Of a stretch of 6,612 bases of DNA, positions 1 through 6,386 are shown piece after piece. A program made the translations under genes and the position numbers. The stretch covers positions 1-6,612 of the forward strand of contig QMLW01000113.1 in assembly GCA_003646935.1 (NCBI GenBank), given 5' to 3'. How positions within the stretch are numbered: position 1 is the first letter of the stretch; every line of letters begins with the position of its first letter. Under the pieces are notes generated by a model. The model did not search any database and was not told the origin of the DNA. It saw only the letters and a list, made by a program, of their open reading frames with translations. This DNA comes from Deltaproteobacteria bacterium. Its GTDB lineage: Bacteria; Desulfobacterota; DSM-4660; Desulfatiglandales; B25-G16.

Positions 1-33
1 ATACGCACCCTTTAGTAAACGCTGTAAGTTCAT
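1..33 (-). CDS. 5' end of an unidentified gene downstream of dctM (partial, runs off the window)
   Basis: An ATG at 33-31 opens a frame reading MNLQRLLKGAY to the window edge. A GGAGA Shine-Dalgarno element lies about 8 bases upstream, and the start is 35 bases after the dctM stop on the same strand, so this is probably a further member of the TRAP operon. The frame is also open upstream of the ATG (RVFIIGEDD), but no standard start with a ribosome site is visible there. Eleven residues are too few to identify a family. The N-terminus 'LLKGAY' resembles what I recall of some amidohydrolase-like proteins that continue into a DLHVH metal motif and sit next to TRAP genes. This is a guess that the next few codons outside the window would settle. 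Confidence 0.5.
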   Translation of the reverse strand, partial: MNLQRLLKGAY

Positions 34-68
34 ATCATCTTCTCCAATGATAAAGACACGCTTCCATA

Positions 69-1352
69 TTACCCTAATATGAGTTTGGGGAGTGCCAAGG
101 TTACCCAAGGCATGAACGTGACGAGCATAAGCATGCCGACATCAACGAGAAAGAATGGCAGCATGTCGCGGGATATCTCCTCAATGGTGAGCCCGCTAAT
201 GGATGAGCCAACGAAAAGTGAGTAGCCGAGAGGCGGCGTTTCCATTCCGACGGCAAAGTTTATCACTATAATGGGGCCTAACTGTATTGGATCAATACCA
301 AGTTGATTTCCGAGGTTAATCAAGAGGCTGCCAAGTATAACCATGGCAGCTAGGTTATCCATAACGGCACCTATGAGGAGGAGCATGAGATTGAGGAGTA
401 GCAAAATCACTATCTTATTGTCTGATATGCTGAGTATTAGGGAAACAATCTTAGCAGGCACTTGTTCGTAGGCTAATAGCCAACCGAATGTTCCTGCCAT
501 ACCGATGATGAACATTACTATAGCCGTTGTACGCATTGCGCGCAGGATCAACGGTACGATGTCAGAGGCCCGTATGCCCTGGTACACCAATATACCTATA
601 AAGAAGCCATAGGCTACACCAATCATTGAGGCTTCCGTTGGAGTGAAAATGCCCCCATAAATTCCGCCCAGGATAATAATTGGTGCCAATAATGCCCATT
701 TGCCTTCATAGATGGTTCGCAGCACCTCACGAAAAGAGGCGCGGGGTTCTTTGCCGATACCTGCTCTTTTGGCAATGAAATAACACACTGTCATGTAACC
801 CATGCCGTCTAAGATACCTGGTACAACACCAGAGAGGAACAGGCGAGTGATGGATTCCTCGGCAATGACTCCCCAAACGATAAATGGGATGGAGGGTGGG
901 ATTATTTGACCGAGAGGGCCTACGCTGGTTGACAAGGCGGTAGCAAATCGACGACTGTAGCCACGTTTCTCCATTTCAGGTATCATGATGGAGCCGATTG
1001 TAGCAGTCGTTGCTGGAGCCGATCCCGTGAGGCAAGCGAAGAACATGGATGAAAGCACTGACACCATCCCCATGCCACCGGTCACATGCCGAACGAGGCT
1101 ATTCGCCACTTTCATCAGTTTTTCCGAGAGACCACCGGAAGTCATAAGATCGCCGGCAAGGACAAAACCTGGAATTGCAAGCAGTGGGAATTTTTGGGTA
1201 CCTGCAATAAGCGTTTGAGCCAACACCACGATATCAATATGAAGTATCCATAATGCTAAAACCGAAGAGATGCCGATAGCAAATACGATGGGTACGCCTA
1301 TGGCAAGGAGGATAGCAAAGCCAACTGTCAAGATCAAAGATGCCCCACTCAA
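69..1352 (-). CDS. dctM: TRAP transporter large permease (DctM/SiaM type)
   Basis: This is the large membrane subunit of a tripartite ATP-independent periplasmic (TRAP) transporter, the ion-coupled part that moves substrate across the inner membrane. It has 427 residues, the usual size for DctM alone (not a QM fusion), and is hydrophobic throughout, with about 11-12 membrane segments. Family signatures are visible: PLLAIPGFVLAG at 56-67, GSAPATTATIGSIMIP at 110-125, GPLGQIIPPSIPFIVWG at 145-161 and, near the C-terminus, a METPPLGYSLF stretch followed by a final PW-containing helix. The start is TTG at 1352-1350. It is supported by an AAGGAGG ribosome site 8 bases upstream, lying inside the last codons of dctQ, and only 3 bases separate it from the dctQ stop, so translation is probably coupled. 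The transported substrate cannot be read from this subunit. The symbol denotes family, not proven C4-dicarboxylate transport. Confidence 0.95.
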   Translation of the reverse strand: MSGASLILTVGFAILLAIGVPIVFAIGISSVLALWILHIDIVVLAQTLIAGTQKFPLLAIPGFVLAGDLMTSGGLSEKLMKVANSLVRHVTGGMGMVSVLSSMFFACLTGSAPATTATIGSIMIPEMEKRGYSRRFATALSTSVGPLGQIIPPSIPFIVWGVIAEESITRLFLSGVVPGILDGMGYMTVCYFIAKRAGIGKEPRASFREVLRTIYEGKWALLAPIIILGGIYGGIFTPTEASMIGVAYGFFIGILVYQGIRASDIVPLILRAMRTTAIVMFIIGMAGTFGWLLAYEQVPAKIVSLILSISDNKIVILLLLNLMLLLIGAVMDNLAAMVILGSLLINLGNQLGIDPIQLGPIIVINFAVGMETPPLGYSLFVGSSISGLTIEEISRDMLPFFLVDVGMLMLVTFMPWVTLALPKLILG

Positions 1353-1355
1353 GGG

Positions 1356-1886
1356 TTAAACCTCCTTCTTTGGATTGAAGAGGTTGGACAGGCTGTGCAG
1401 AATGATAAGTGCCCCGCACACCGGGGCGGGATAGTAGAGGATCTCTATTGGATAGCCAATGGTAGCGGAGATATTTCCGACCGTTCGAGCTACAAGACCT
1501 TGCCCGCTGTAGAGAAGAATGCCACCGAATACCATTACCCCCGTGGTGATGAGGAACGTCAGCAGTTTTTGTATAGCGTTGGGCAGCTTATTAGTCACAA
1601 TGGTGAGCCGGACATGGAAACCCTCGCGTACGCCCAGACTGCCTGCTAGGAGGACAAGCCATGCGAAAAGAAGCATGGACAACTCTTCGGGAAAAGAGAG
1701 TGCATAACCGATGATATAGCGAAAGAAAATCGAAACTAACAAACATACTACCAGCAAGACAGCAATGATTAACACGGCAGCGGTGGTTCCTCGTGCACAC
1801 CACTTGCTTACCCAGTCAAGTATTATAGCCATAAGGATTCTTGTTAGGAAAATGCGCCTGGCCCTATGAGCAAGCGGGCCAGACAC
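1356..1886 (-). CDS. dctQ: TRAP transporter small permease (DctQ type)
   Basis: This is the small four-helix membrane subunit of the TRAP transporter, which partners DctM in the inner membrane. It has 176 residues with hydrophobic segments at about 36-60, 68-85, 106-127 and 148-167. The family pattern is visible between the first two helices and after them: SFPEELSMLLFAWLVLLAG at 64-82, followed by REGFHV at 87-92. The frame is 19 bases downstream of the dctP stop and 3 bases upstream of the dctM start, as expected for a dctPQM operon. The start is uncertain. The ATG at 1886 has no clear Shine-Dalgarno sequence, and Met19 (ATG at 1832-1830, MAIILDWVSKW) matches the usual DctQ N-terminus better but also lacks a strong ribosome site. 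The longer form is reported here. Confidence 0.9.
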   Translation of the reverse strand: MSGPLAHRARRIFLTRILMAIILDWVSKWCARGTTAAVLIIAVLLVVCLLVSIFFRYIIGYALSFPEELSMLLFAWLVLLAGSLGVREGFHVRLTIVTNKLPNAIQKLLTFLITTGVMVFGGILLYSGQGLVARTVGNISATIGYPIEILYYPAPVCGALIILHSLSNLFNPKKEV

Positions 1887-1905
1887 ATGGATGTAATAAA
1901 GATTA

Positions 1906-2907
1906 CTACTTTACCTCAGCAAGCACACTATCGAGCAGTTTGCTTCCAATGGTGGGCCTGAATTCATCATAAACTGGCTTTACCTTTGATCGGAAGGCCT
2001 TAGGATCCTTTACGTGATTAACCTTCATGCCTTTCTCTTTGATCTTGTCAATTATGGTTTTCACATTTGCCGTGTTCATCCGGCGTTCTTCGTCGATTGC
2101 CTTACGAGCGGCTTTCCTCACAGCCGTTTGCTGTTCTGTTGTGAGGCTGGTATACCGACGCTTGGACATGAGAAGCCCGAGAGCCGAGTAAGTATGGCTC
2201 GTGAGCGATAAATACTTTGCAACCTCGAAATAATGATTATTATAAATTACGGCAATCGGTATCTCAAGCCCATCTATAGTTCCCTGCTGCATTGCGGTGA
2301 ACACCTCGCCCCAAGCCATTGGGACAGCATTGCCTCCAAGTGCACGGAACATCCCTATGTACACCGGATTTGGCATTACGCGCCACTTAATGCCAGCAAC
2401 ATCCTCGGGGGTAAATACCTGTTTTACGTTGTTTATCATGTGCCGGTAGCCGCCTTCGGCGAAACCAAAGCCGATAATATTCTTTGACTCTAAGATTTTC
2501 ATGAGTTCCTGACCGATAGGTCCATCTAGTATTTTATAGGCCTGTTCCTTGTTGGCATACATAAATGGCATATCATTGACCTGAAACGGAAGAGCAATTC
2601 TGGAGATTGGCGAGTTAGTAATAACTGCCGAGTCAAGGGTCCCAAAGCTAAGCCCCTCAAGCATCTCCTTCTCATCGCCGAGCTGGCGGCTTGGAAAGAA
2701 TTGGACTTCAAATTGACCTGGGGCCTCCTCCTCAAGTGCCTTTTTGAATTGCCTTGCTGTAATTGCATACGGGTCGGTCTTCCCGGCCGCAGTGGTCCAG
2801 CCAAACTTCAGGATTATCGGACCTGCAATTGCTGTGGTGGCCGCAAAAATAATACATAAAGACACGATTACCCCAATAAACGCTTTCCTTGAATTTGTAG
2901 CAGACAT
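1906..2907 (-). CDS. dctP: TRAP transporter periplasmic substrate-binding protein (DctP type)
   Basis: This is the extracytoplasmic solute receptor that captures substrate in the periplasm and delivers it to DctQM. It has 333 residues. A Sec signal peptide is evident: a basic NSRK start, a hydrophobic core at about 10-22 and a likely cleavage after AIA at residue 28. Family motifs follow in order: a GGYRHMINN segment at 152-160, KWRVMPNPVYIGMFRALGG at 174-192 and AMQQGTIDGLEIP at 205-217. In the family, the Arg of the second motif (Arg176) makes the salt bridge to a substrate carboxylate, so an organic acid is the likely ligand, but its identity is not readable. The start is set by ATG at 2907-2905 with a GGAGG ribosome site about 6 bases upstream. 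It heads the dctPQM operon; the region in front of it carries a truncated GntR-type regulator remnant. Confidence 0.95.
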   Translation of the reverse strand: MSATNSRKAFIGVIVSLCIIFAATTAIAGPIILKFGWTTAAGKTDPYAITARQFKKALEEEAPGQFEVQFFPSRQLGDEKEMLEGLSFGTLDSAVITNSPISRIALPFQVNDMPFMYANKEQAYKILDGPIGQELMKILESKNIIGFGFAEGGYRHMINNVKQVFTPEDVAGIKWRVMPNPVYIGMFRALGGNAVPMAWGEVFTAMQQGTIDGLEIPIAVIYNNHYFEVAKYLSLTSHTYSALGLLMSKRRYTSLTTEQQTAVRKAARKAIDEERRMNTANVKTIIDKIKEKGMKVNHVKDPKAFRSKVKPVYDEFRPTIGSKLLDSVLAEVK

Positions 2908-2913
2908 TTGTTC

Positions 2914-2918
2914 CCTCC
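2914..2918 (-). promoter_or_regulatory. Ribosome binding site of dctP
   Basis: GGAGG on the minus strand, 6 bases from the dctP ATG. It fixes the start of the binding protein and shows that dctP has its own ribosome site, independent of the stronger one at 2975-2981. Confidence 0.75.
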
Positions 2919-2947
2919 ACTTAAGGTTACTAGTTAAGGCCTTTTCC

Positions 2948-2968
2948 CTAAAAAGATAAAGAACTCAT
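2948..2968 (-). other. Six-codon ORF (MSSLSF) behind a strong Shine-Dalgarno sequence, possible leader peptide
   Basis: On the minus strand an AAGGAGG (2981-2975) lies 6 bases before an ATG at 2968-2966. It is the best ribosome site in the window, and with the repeated GGAGG at 2975-2971 the whole tract is nearly all purine. The frame reads MSSLSF and stops at TAG (2950-2948). No longer frame uses this site, and dctP begins 40 bases further on with its own site. It could be a leader peptide, a ribosome loading site, or the relic of a gene start. The peptide has no run of one amino acid that would suggest classical attenuation, and no hairpin pair typical of an attenuator was found. The sequence is clear; the function is unknown. 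Confidence 0.3.
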
Positions 2969-2992
2969 CACCTCCCTCCTTCTATATTGCAC

Positions 2993-3109
2993 TCAGCTGG
3001 AGCCGAGTACGCTAACATCAAGCCGCGTGACGACATTCTTGAGATGGGCCAATGCCGCATTTCTGGCCTTGATGGGGTCTTTTCCAGAAAAGGCCTCGAG
3101 TACACATTT
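2993..3109 (-). pseudogene. 3' remnant of a GntR-family (FCD domain) transcriptional regulator
   Basis: Starting directly after the murI stop codon, and in the same frame, 38 sense codons read KCVLEAFSGKDPIKARN, then AALAHLKNVVTRLD and VSVLGSS, ending at TGA (2995-2993). The pattern 'VLEA-(F/I)-x3-DP-x-KAR-x-A-x3-HL' is the typical last helix pair of the FCD ligand-binding domain in FadR-subfamily GntR regulators, whose usual form is 'H-x2-I-x-x-AI-x3-D-x2-AR-x-AM-x2-HL'. Everything upstream (winged-helix DNA-binding domain and most of FCD) is missing. There is no start codon with a ribosome site, so it is not expected to be expressed as a protein. Such regulators commonly sit next to TRAP operons, and this one ends 86 bases before dctP on the same strand, which supports the reading. 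The assignment rests on motif memory over a short segment and no search was run. Confidence 0.55.
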
Positions 3110-3916
3110 TTACCACCTCAGAACCTTTACATTGGTGAGTGCCCTTCCAAGGAACCGTTCCCCGATCTCCTTGAACCTGAGCGGGAGGTCGGTGACATAG
3201 AACCTGTATTCAGGTGTTCTGGGTTGTTGATTGAGGAGGTTGTGCTCACCCAGGAGTTCGTGTGCCTGCTCCCGTATAGCTTGAGCGGAATCCACCAGCC
3301 GAATATCAGTCCCAAGCACGTCCTGCAACACCGGCTTGAGCAGGGGATAGTGGGTGCAGCCAAGAACAAGGGTATCGATGTTGCGTTCGACCACCGGCTT
3401 GAGGTATTCCTGAGCGGTGAGCCTGGTGACCTCGTGATCCAGCCATCCCTCTTCCGCAAGCGGCACGAACAGGGGGCAGGCCTTAGAGAAGATCTCGATC
3501 TCCGGATCATATCTCTTGATCGCCGTTACATAGGTGCTGCTGTTGATGGTTGCGGGCGTGCCGATAATCCCCACCCGTTTGTTGTTCGTCACTGCGACCG
3601 CGCCCCTCGCACCGGCATCAACCACGCCTAGGAGCGGGACAGGCGATAGACCCTCAATCACCTCATAGGCTACCGCGGACATCGTATTGCAGGCAACGAT
3701 GAGGGCTTTTACCTCTTGCTGAAGCAGGAACTTTGTGATCTGGGTGGCATATCGGCGGATGGTTTCAACGGATTTCACGCCATAGGGCACCCTGGCTGTG
3801 TCGCCGAAATAGATGATATCCTCGAAAGGAAGCCCCTCCATAAGGGCCCGTACCACGGTGAGCCCGCCAACACCGGAATCAAATACGCCTATTGAATTAT
3901 TGCGTTCGGCCTTCAT
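3110..3916 (-). CDS. murI: Glutamate racemase
   Basis: Interconverts L- and D-glutamate in the cytoplasm without a cofactor, supplying D-Glu for the peptidoglycan stem peptide (used by MurD). The protein has 268 residues, the normal family length. Visible motifs are IGVFDSGVGGLTV at 9-21 (Asp13 and Ser14), FGDTARVPYG at 37-46, VACNT with catalytic Cys76 at 74-78, and LGCTHYPLL with catalytic Cys187 at 185-193. It ends in the usual FLGR...NVKV tail. The frame stays open upstream to a GTG at 3961, but this adds a hydrophobic 15-residue extension that is unusual for MurI and has no ribosome site. ATG at 3916-3914, with AAAGG a few bases upstream, places the FDSG motif at the usual distance and is preferred. 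It lies 183 bases downstream of mpl, another cell-wall gene. Its stop codon abuts the regulator remnant. Confidence 0.95.
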   Translation of the reverse strand: MKAERNNSIGVFDSGVGGLTVVRALMEGLPFEDIIYFGDTARVPYGVKSVETIRRYATQITKFLLQQEVKALIVACNTMSAVAYEVIEGLSPVPLLGVVDAGARGAVAVTNNKRVGIIGTPATINSSTYVTAIKRYDPEIEIFSKACPLFVPLAEEGWLDHEVTRLTAQEYLKPVVERNIDTLVLGCTHYPLLKPVLQDVLGTDIRLVDSAQAIREQAHELLGEHNLLNQQPRTPEYRFYVTDLPLRFKEIGERFLGRALTNVKVLRW

Positions 3917-4043
3917 GTGCCTTTGTAATAAAACAGTGATGAGTATTGATAAAACGATCACGCCGTAAATTCAAGGGGAATTACCACGTTCAAATGAAAT
4001 GCGCTTTTTTAGCCCGGACAAACCTGATTTATCACTCGCGTAA

Positions 4044-4068
4044 AACTCGCAACCCGGAACACGCAACC
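4044..4068. repeat. Short degenerate tandem repeat, two 11-base units 14 bases apart
   Basis: In the mpl-murI gap the plus strand has AACTCGCAACC (4044-4054) and AACACGCAACC (4058-4068), identical at 10 of 11 positions. A further partial copy, ACTCGC, occurs at 4034-4039. The rest of the 3962-4099 spacer shows no gene, promoter or hairpin that I can support. Function is unknown. It may be a decayed simple GCAAC-type repeat. Confidence 0.4.
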
Positions 4069-4099
4069 TCAATCTATATAGCTCGAGATACCAGAGACA

Positions 4100-5533
4100 T
4101 TACAACCCCTTTTCCTCAAGCATGGTGATAAGCCGCTGTTGGATATTATCGAATGCCCCGTTTGACATAATGAGGATTACATCACCTTTCCTTGTGAGGG
4201 CAACAATCCCATCCAGAAGCGCGTCATTGTTTTGAAAGTGGTGGGCCTCGACATCACGCTCATTGAGGTCATGGACCAGTTTGGCGGAGGAGAATCGTTC
4301 ACCTACAGGGATTGTATCCATCATGGGGGGTTCGGGCAGGATAACGAGATCCGCATCATCAAAGGAGGAGGCATAGGCAACCTGGAAGATGTTTCTCCTG
4401 CTTGAATTTGACCGGGGCTCAAACACAGCGATAAGTCGCCGGTTTTTGTAAAGTCCTTTCACCGCTGCTATCGTCTCCCTCACCGCCGTTGGGTGGTGGG
4501 CGAAATCATCTACCACGATAATGCCGTTGTGCTCCCCGAGAAACTCGAGCCTCCTCTTCACCCCTTTAAAGCTCTCAATGGCTTCGGCGATCGTTTCCCG
4601 GGGTATTCCGATCAGAGATGAGATTGCGACTGAGGCGAGTATATTGGATATGCTGTGGTTTCCGAAAAGATCGGTGGCAACCCGCAGGTACTCCTCGCCT
4701 CTGCGTACTATTGTGAAATTCGTCCGCCCATTTTTAGATGCTCTATCCCTGAGGGTGAAGTCGGCATCCCTTTGCATAGCAAAGCTCAAAAGAGGGCATT
4801 GTGCTCTCTTGATTAAATCTCCCAGGATTGGGTCATCGCCATTCACGCACAACGCCCCCTCTTCAGGCACGAGTTGGATAAGCCGACTGAAGGAATCCTC
4901 TATCTCCTCGATCCCCCTGTAGATGTCCGCATGGTCGAACTCGATACTGGTGATAGCAGCCACGTAAGGATCATAGTGCAGGAATTTCGGGCCTTTATCG
5001 AAAAAGGCGGTGTCGTATTCATCGCCCTCGATCACGAAGTATGTGTCGCTTCCCAATTTGAAATTGCGGTTGAAATTTTTGGGTATTCCTCCGATCATAA
5101 ATGACGGATCCATGCCGGCGACTTCCAGGATCCATGCGGTGAGCGCGGACACGGTTGTCTTTCCATGGGTTCCGGTAATGACAATGGATTTCTTTCCTTC
5201 CATGGCAAACTTTTTGAGTGCCTGTGGCATGGAAAGATAAGGTATATCAAGCTGGAGCAATTCACCTGCTTCTGGATTATCTTTGGTGATAACGTTTCCT
5301 ACGATGACAAGATCTGGCTCGGGGTAAAGGTTAGAAGGGGAATAGCCTTTTTTTACTGAGATAGATAGTCTCTCAAGAAAGGTGCTTATCGGGGGATAGG
5401 TGTTCTGATCAGAGCCCGTGATGGTGTAGCCCTTTTCCGTGAGTATCCCCGCCAGGGATGACATGCCAACACCGCAGATACCCATGAGGTGAATATGTGA
5501 ATTTCTTGGCAGAATATGAAGGTCATCACCCAT
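4100..5533 (-). CDS. mpl: UDP-N-acetylmuramate:L-alanyl-gamma-D-glutamyl-meso-diaminopimelate ligase
   Basis: This is a cytoplasmic Mur-family ligase that uses ATP to attach recycled murein tripeptide (L-Ala-D-Glu-mesoDAP) to UDP-MurNAc, bypassing MurC, MurD and MurE. It has 477 residues. The N-terminal UDP-binding domain has HIHLMGICGVGMSSLAG at 13-29 and the Mpl-typical GSDQNTYPPIS at 40-50. The ATP P-loop is GTHGKTT at 121-127, and acidic and His residues of the central domain are seen in EGDEYD (169-174) and EFDHADIY (198-205). GNHSISN at 291-297, DDFAHHP at 342-348 and EPRSNSSRRN at 372-381 follow, with the MSNGAFDNI tail near 457-464. The GSD-x-YPP and MSNG(A/G)F motifs favour Mpl over MurC. 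The start is ATG 5533-5531 with GGAG 9 bases upstream. The presence of Mpl implies a mesoDAP peptidoglycan and import of murein peptides. Confidence 0.95.
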   Translation of the reverse strand: MGDDLHILPRNSHIHLMGICGVGMSSLAGILTEKGYTITGSDQNTYPPISTFLERLSISVKKGYSPSNLYPEPDLVIVGNVITKDNPEAGELLQLDIPYLSMPQALKKFAMEGKKSIVITGTHGKTTVSALTAWILEVAGMDPSFMIGGIPKNFNRNFKLGSDTYFVIEGDEYDTAFFDKGPKFLHYDPYVAAITSIEFDHADIYRGIEEIEDSFSRLIQLVPEEGALCVNGDDPILGDLIKRAQCPLLSFAMQRDADFTLRDRASKNGRTNFTIVRRGEEYLRVATDLFGNHSISNILASVAISSLIGIPRETIAEAIESFKGVKRRLEFLGEHNGIIVVDDFAHHPTAVRETIAAVKGLYKNRRLIAVFEPRSNSSRRNIFQVAYASSFDDADLVILPEPPMMDTIPVGERFSSAKLVHDLNERDVEAHHFQNNDALLDGIVALTRKGDVILIMSNGAFDNIQQRLITMLEEKGL

Positions 5534-5642
5534 ATACTAATTCTCCGTATAATCCTGCACAAATATTAAGAAAAAAGAGGAATATTTACTAACGTATGGG
5601 GCTATTTTTGTAAATGATTTTTAGAGATATGAAAAAGGTTGA

Positions 5643-6056
5643 CTATAGGGAAGAAGCGGGATACTCAGTCCAGTTCGTTATCTTGAGGCCTTCTATCCTT
5701 TGAAAATACTTCACGTTATTTGTAACGAGCACTAAATTATGAGATAACGCACAAGCACCGAGGATCAGATCAAAATCGTCAAGTAGATCACCTTCCTTTT
5801 CCAATTTCGCCTTATAGATTCCAAAAATCTCCACCGATTCTTTGCCTAGCGGTATAATTTCCAGTGAATTTTCAATAGTTTTTATCTTGGCTAGATTGCT
5901 TTCTATCCTTTGAGACTTATACGCCCCATAATAAAGCTCCATGAGCGTGATGACGCATATTTTTATAGGATCATAAAAATGCTGCTGCAAATTTTTCTTC
6001 ACACCAGCATGTCCTTTTAAACTGAAGATAATCGTATCCGTATCGAGCAAGTACAT
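5643..6056 (-). CDS. vapC: VapC-family PIN-domain ribonuclease toxin
   Basis: Toxin of a type II toxin-antitoxin pair. VapC enzymes are Mg-dependent endoribonucleases that cut tRNA or rRNA and arrest translation. The protein has 137 residues, the usual VapC length. The PIN-domain acidic residues are visible: Asp5 in MYLLDTDTII, Glu40 in TLMELYYGA and Asp96 in DDFDLILGACA, followed by LVLVTNNVKYF at 108-118 where the family carries its (T/S)N motif. All core catalytic positions look intact, so the toxin is probably active. The ATG at 6056-6054 overlaps the antitoxin stop as TGATG, with AAGGA 5 bases upstream. A TTG one codon earlier is possible but less likely. Its RNA target cannot be read from sequence. 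The coding sequence is more AT-rich than mpl, consistent with acquired DNA. Confidence 0.93.
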   Translation of the reverse strand: MYLLDTDTIIFSLKGHAGVKKNLQQHFYDPIKICVITLMELYYGAYKSQRIESNLAKIKTIENSLEIIPLGKESVEIFGIYKAKLEKEGDLLDDFDLILGACALSHNLVLVTNNVKYFQRIEGLKITNWTEYPASSL

Positions 6057-6328
6057 CAAAATCCTTCTACCAGCTTTTTAGAGTTTTTTCGGGCGACTTT
6101 GATCTCATCGATAATTTGCTCTATGCCCTTTTCATCCTCCCATGAACCGGATAGCTCTAACAAGACCTGGGAAGGAGTTTTAAGAGCTTGAACGCCCTTT
6201 CTTCTGGCAAGATACTCTTTCACTAAAAAAAGGATCTGTTGGCTCACAGAGCGATTTTCAGCGGATGCCATATCTTTTATCTCTGCATACAATGCATCCT
6301 GTATACCTTTGATTTGTAAATTTGCCAT
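6056..6328 (-). CDS. Ribbon-helix-helix antitoxin partner of VapC (FitA/VapB-like)
   Basis: This is the antitoxin and autorepressor of the module. It has 90 residues. The N-terminal part (1-43) reads MANLQIKGIQDALYAEIKDM followed by ENRSVSQQILFLVKEYL, a beta strand and two helices of the Arc/CopG ribbon-helix-helix fold, with a 'MANLQIKGI' start like that of FitA-type antitoxins. Residues 50-90 form a charged tail with LELSGSWEDEKGIEQIIDEI, which in this class wraps the toxin and enters its active site. The ATG at 6328-6326 has an AAAGGAG ribosome site 8 bases upstream. The gene overlaps vapC by one base, so translation is coupled. It probably binds the palindromes at 6354-6386 to repress the operon. 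Confidence 0.9.
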   Translation of the reverse strand: MANLQIKGIQDALYAEIKDMASAENRSVSQQILFLVKEYLARRKGVQALKTPSQVLLELSGSWEDEKGIEQIIDEIKVARKNSKKLVEGF

Positions 6329-6353
6329 ATCTTATTCTCCTTTAAAATCTCAT

Positions 6354-6386
6354 TTTCATGAAATATTGTACAATATTCATGAATAT
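6354..6386. promoter_or_regulatory. Operator: three overlapping perfect palindromes in front of the antitoxin gene
   Basis: Three perfect palindromes are packed into 33 bases: TTTCATGAAA (6354-6363), AATATTGTACAATATT (6362-6377) and ATATTCATGAATAT (6373-6386). The two flanking ones share the 8-mer TTCATGAA (6355-6362 and 6376-6383), whose centres are 21 bases apart, two turns of the helix, and the central one has GTAC at its middle. The array covers the -10 and the spacer of the predicted promoter. This is what would be expected of an autoregulatory operator bound by ribbon-helix-helix dimers on one face of the DNA. The palindromes are directly visible; binding is inferred. Confidence 0.75.

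Noticed and set aside
3065..3095. GGCCTT/AAGGCC hairpin downstream of murI as an intrinsic terminator
   Set aside because: The stem is only 6 bases with a 19-base loop and no following T run, and it lies within the regulator remnant.
2993..3112. MurI extended by stop-codon read-through into the in-frame FCD tail
   Set aside because: MurI ends at its usual C-terminus, no read-through signal is visible, and a fusion to a partial ligand domain would make no sense. Shared frame is one chance in three.
2987..3631. Plus-strand 214-codon open frame opposite murI
   Set aside because: It lies antisense to the well-supported murI gene, has no recognisable domain and no ribosome site, and reads as the shadow of murI codon usage.
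3917..3961. N-terminal extension of MurI from GTG at 3961 (hydrophobic 15 residues)
   Set aside because: No Shine-Dalgarno sequence precedes the GTG, and glutamate racemases are cytoplasmic with the FDSG motif close to the N-terminus. The ATG at 3916 fits better.
4521..5359. Several plus-strand open frames opposite mpl
   Set aside because: All are antisense shadows of mpl, without motifs or ribosome sites.
5541..5642. Promoter for mpl in the 109-base gap after vapC
   Set aside because: A TTTACA with a 17-base spacer exists, but the matching -10 (TAGTAA) is poor, and AT-rich sequence yields such matches by chance. Too weak to list as a feature.
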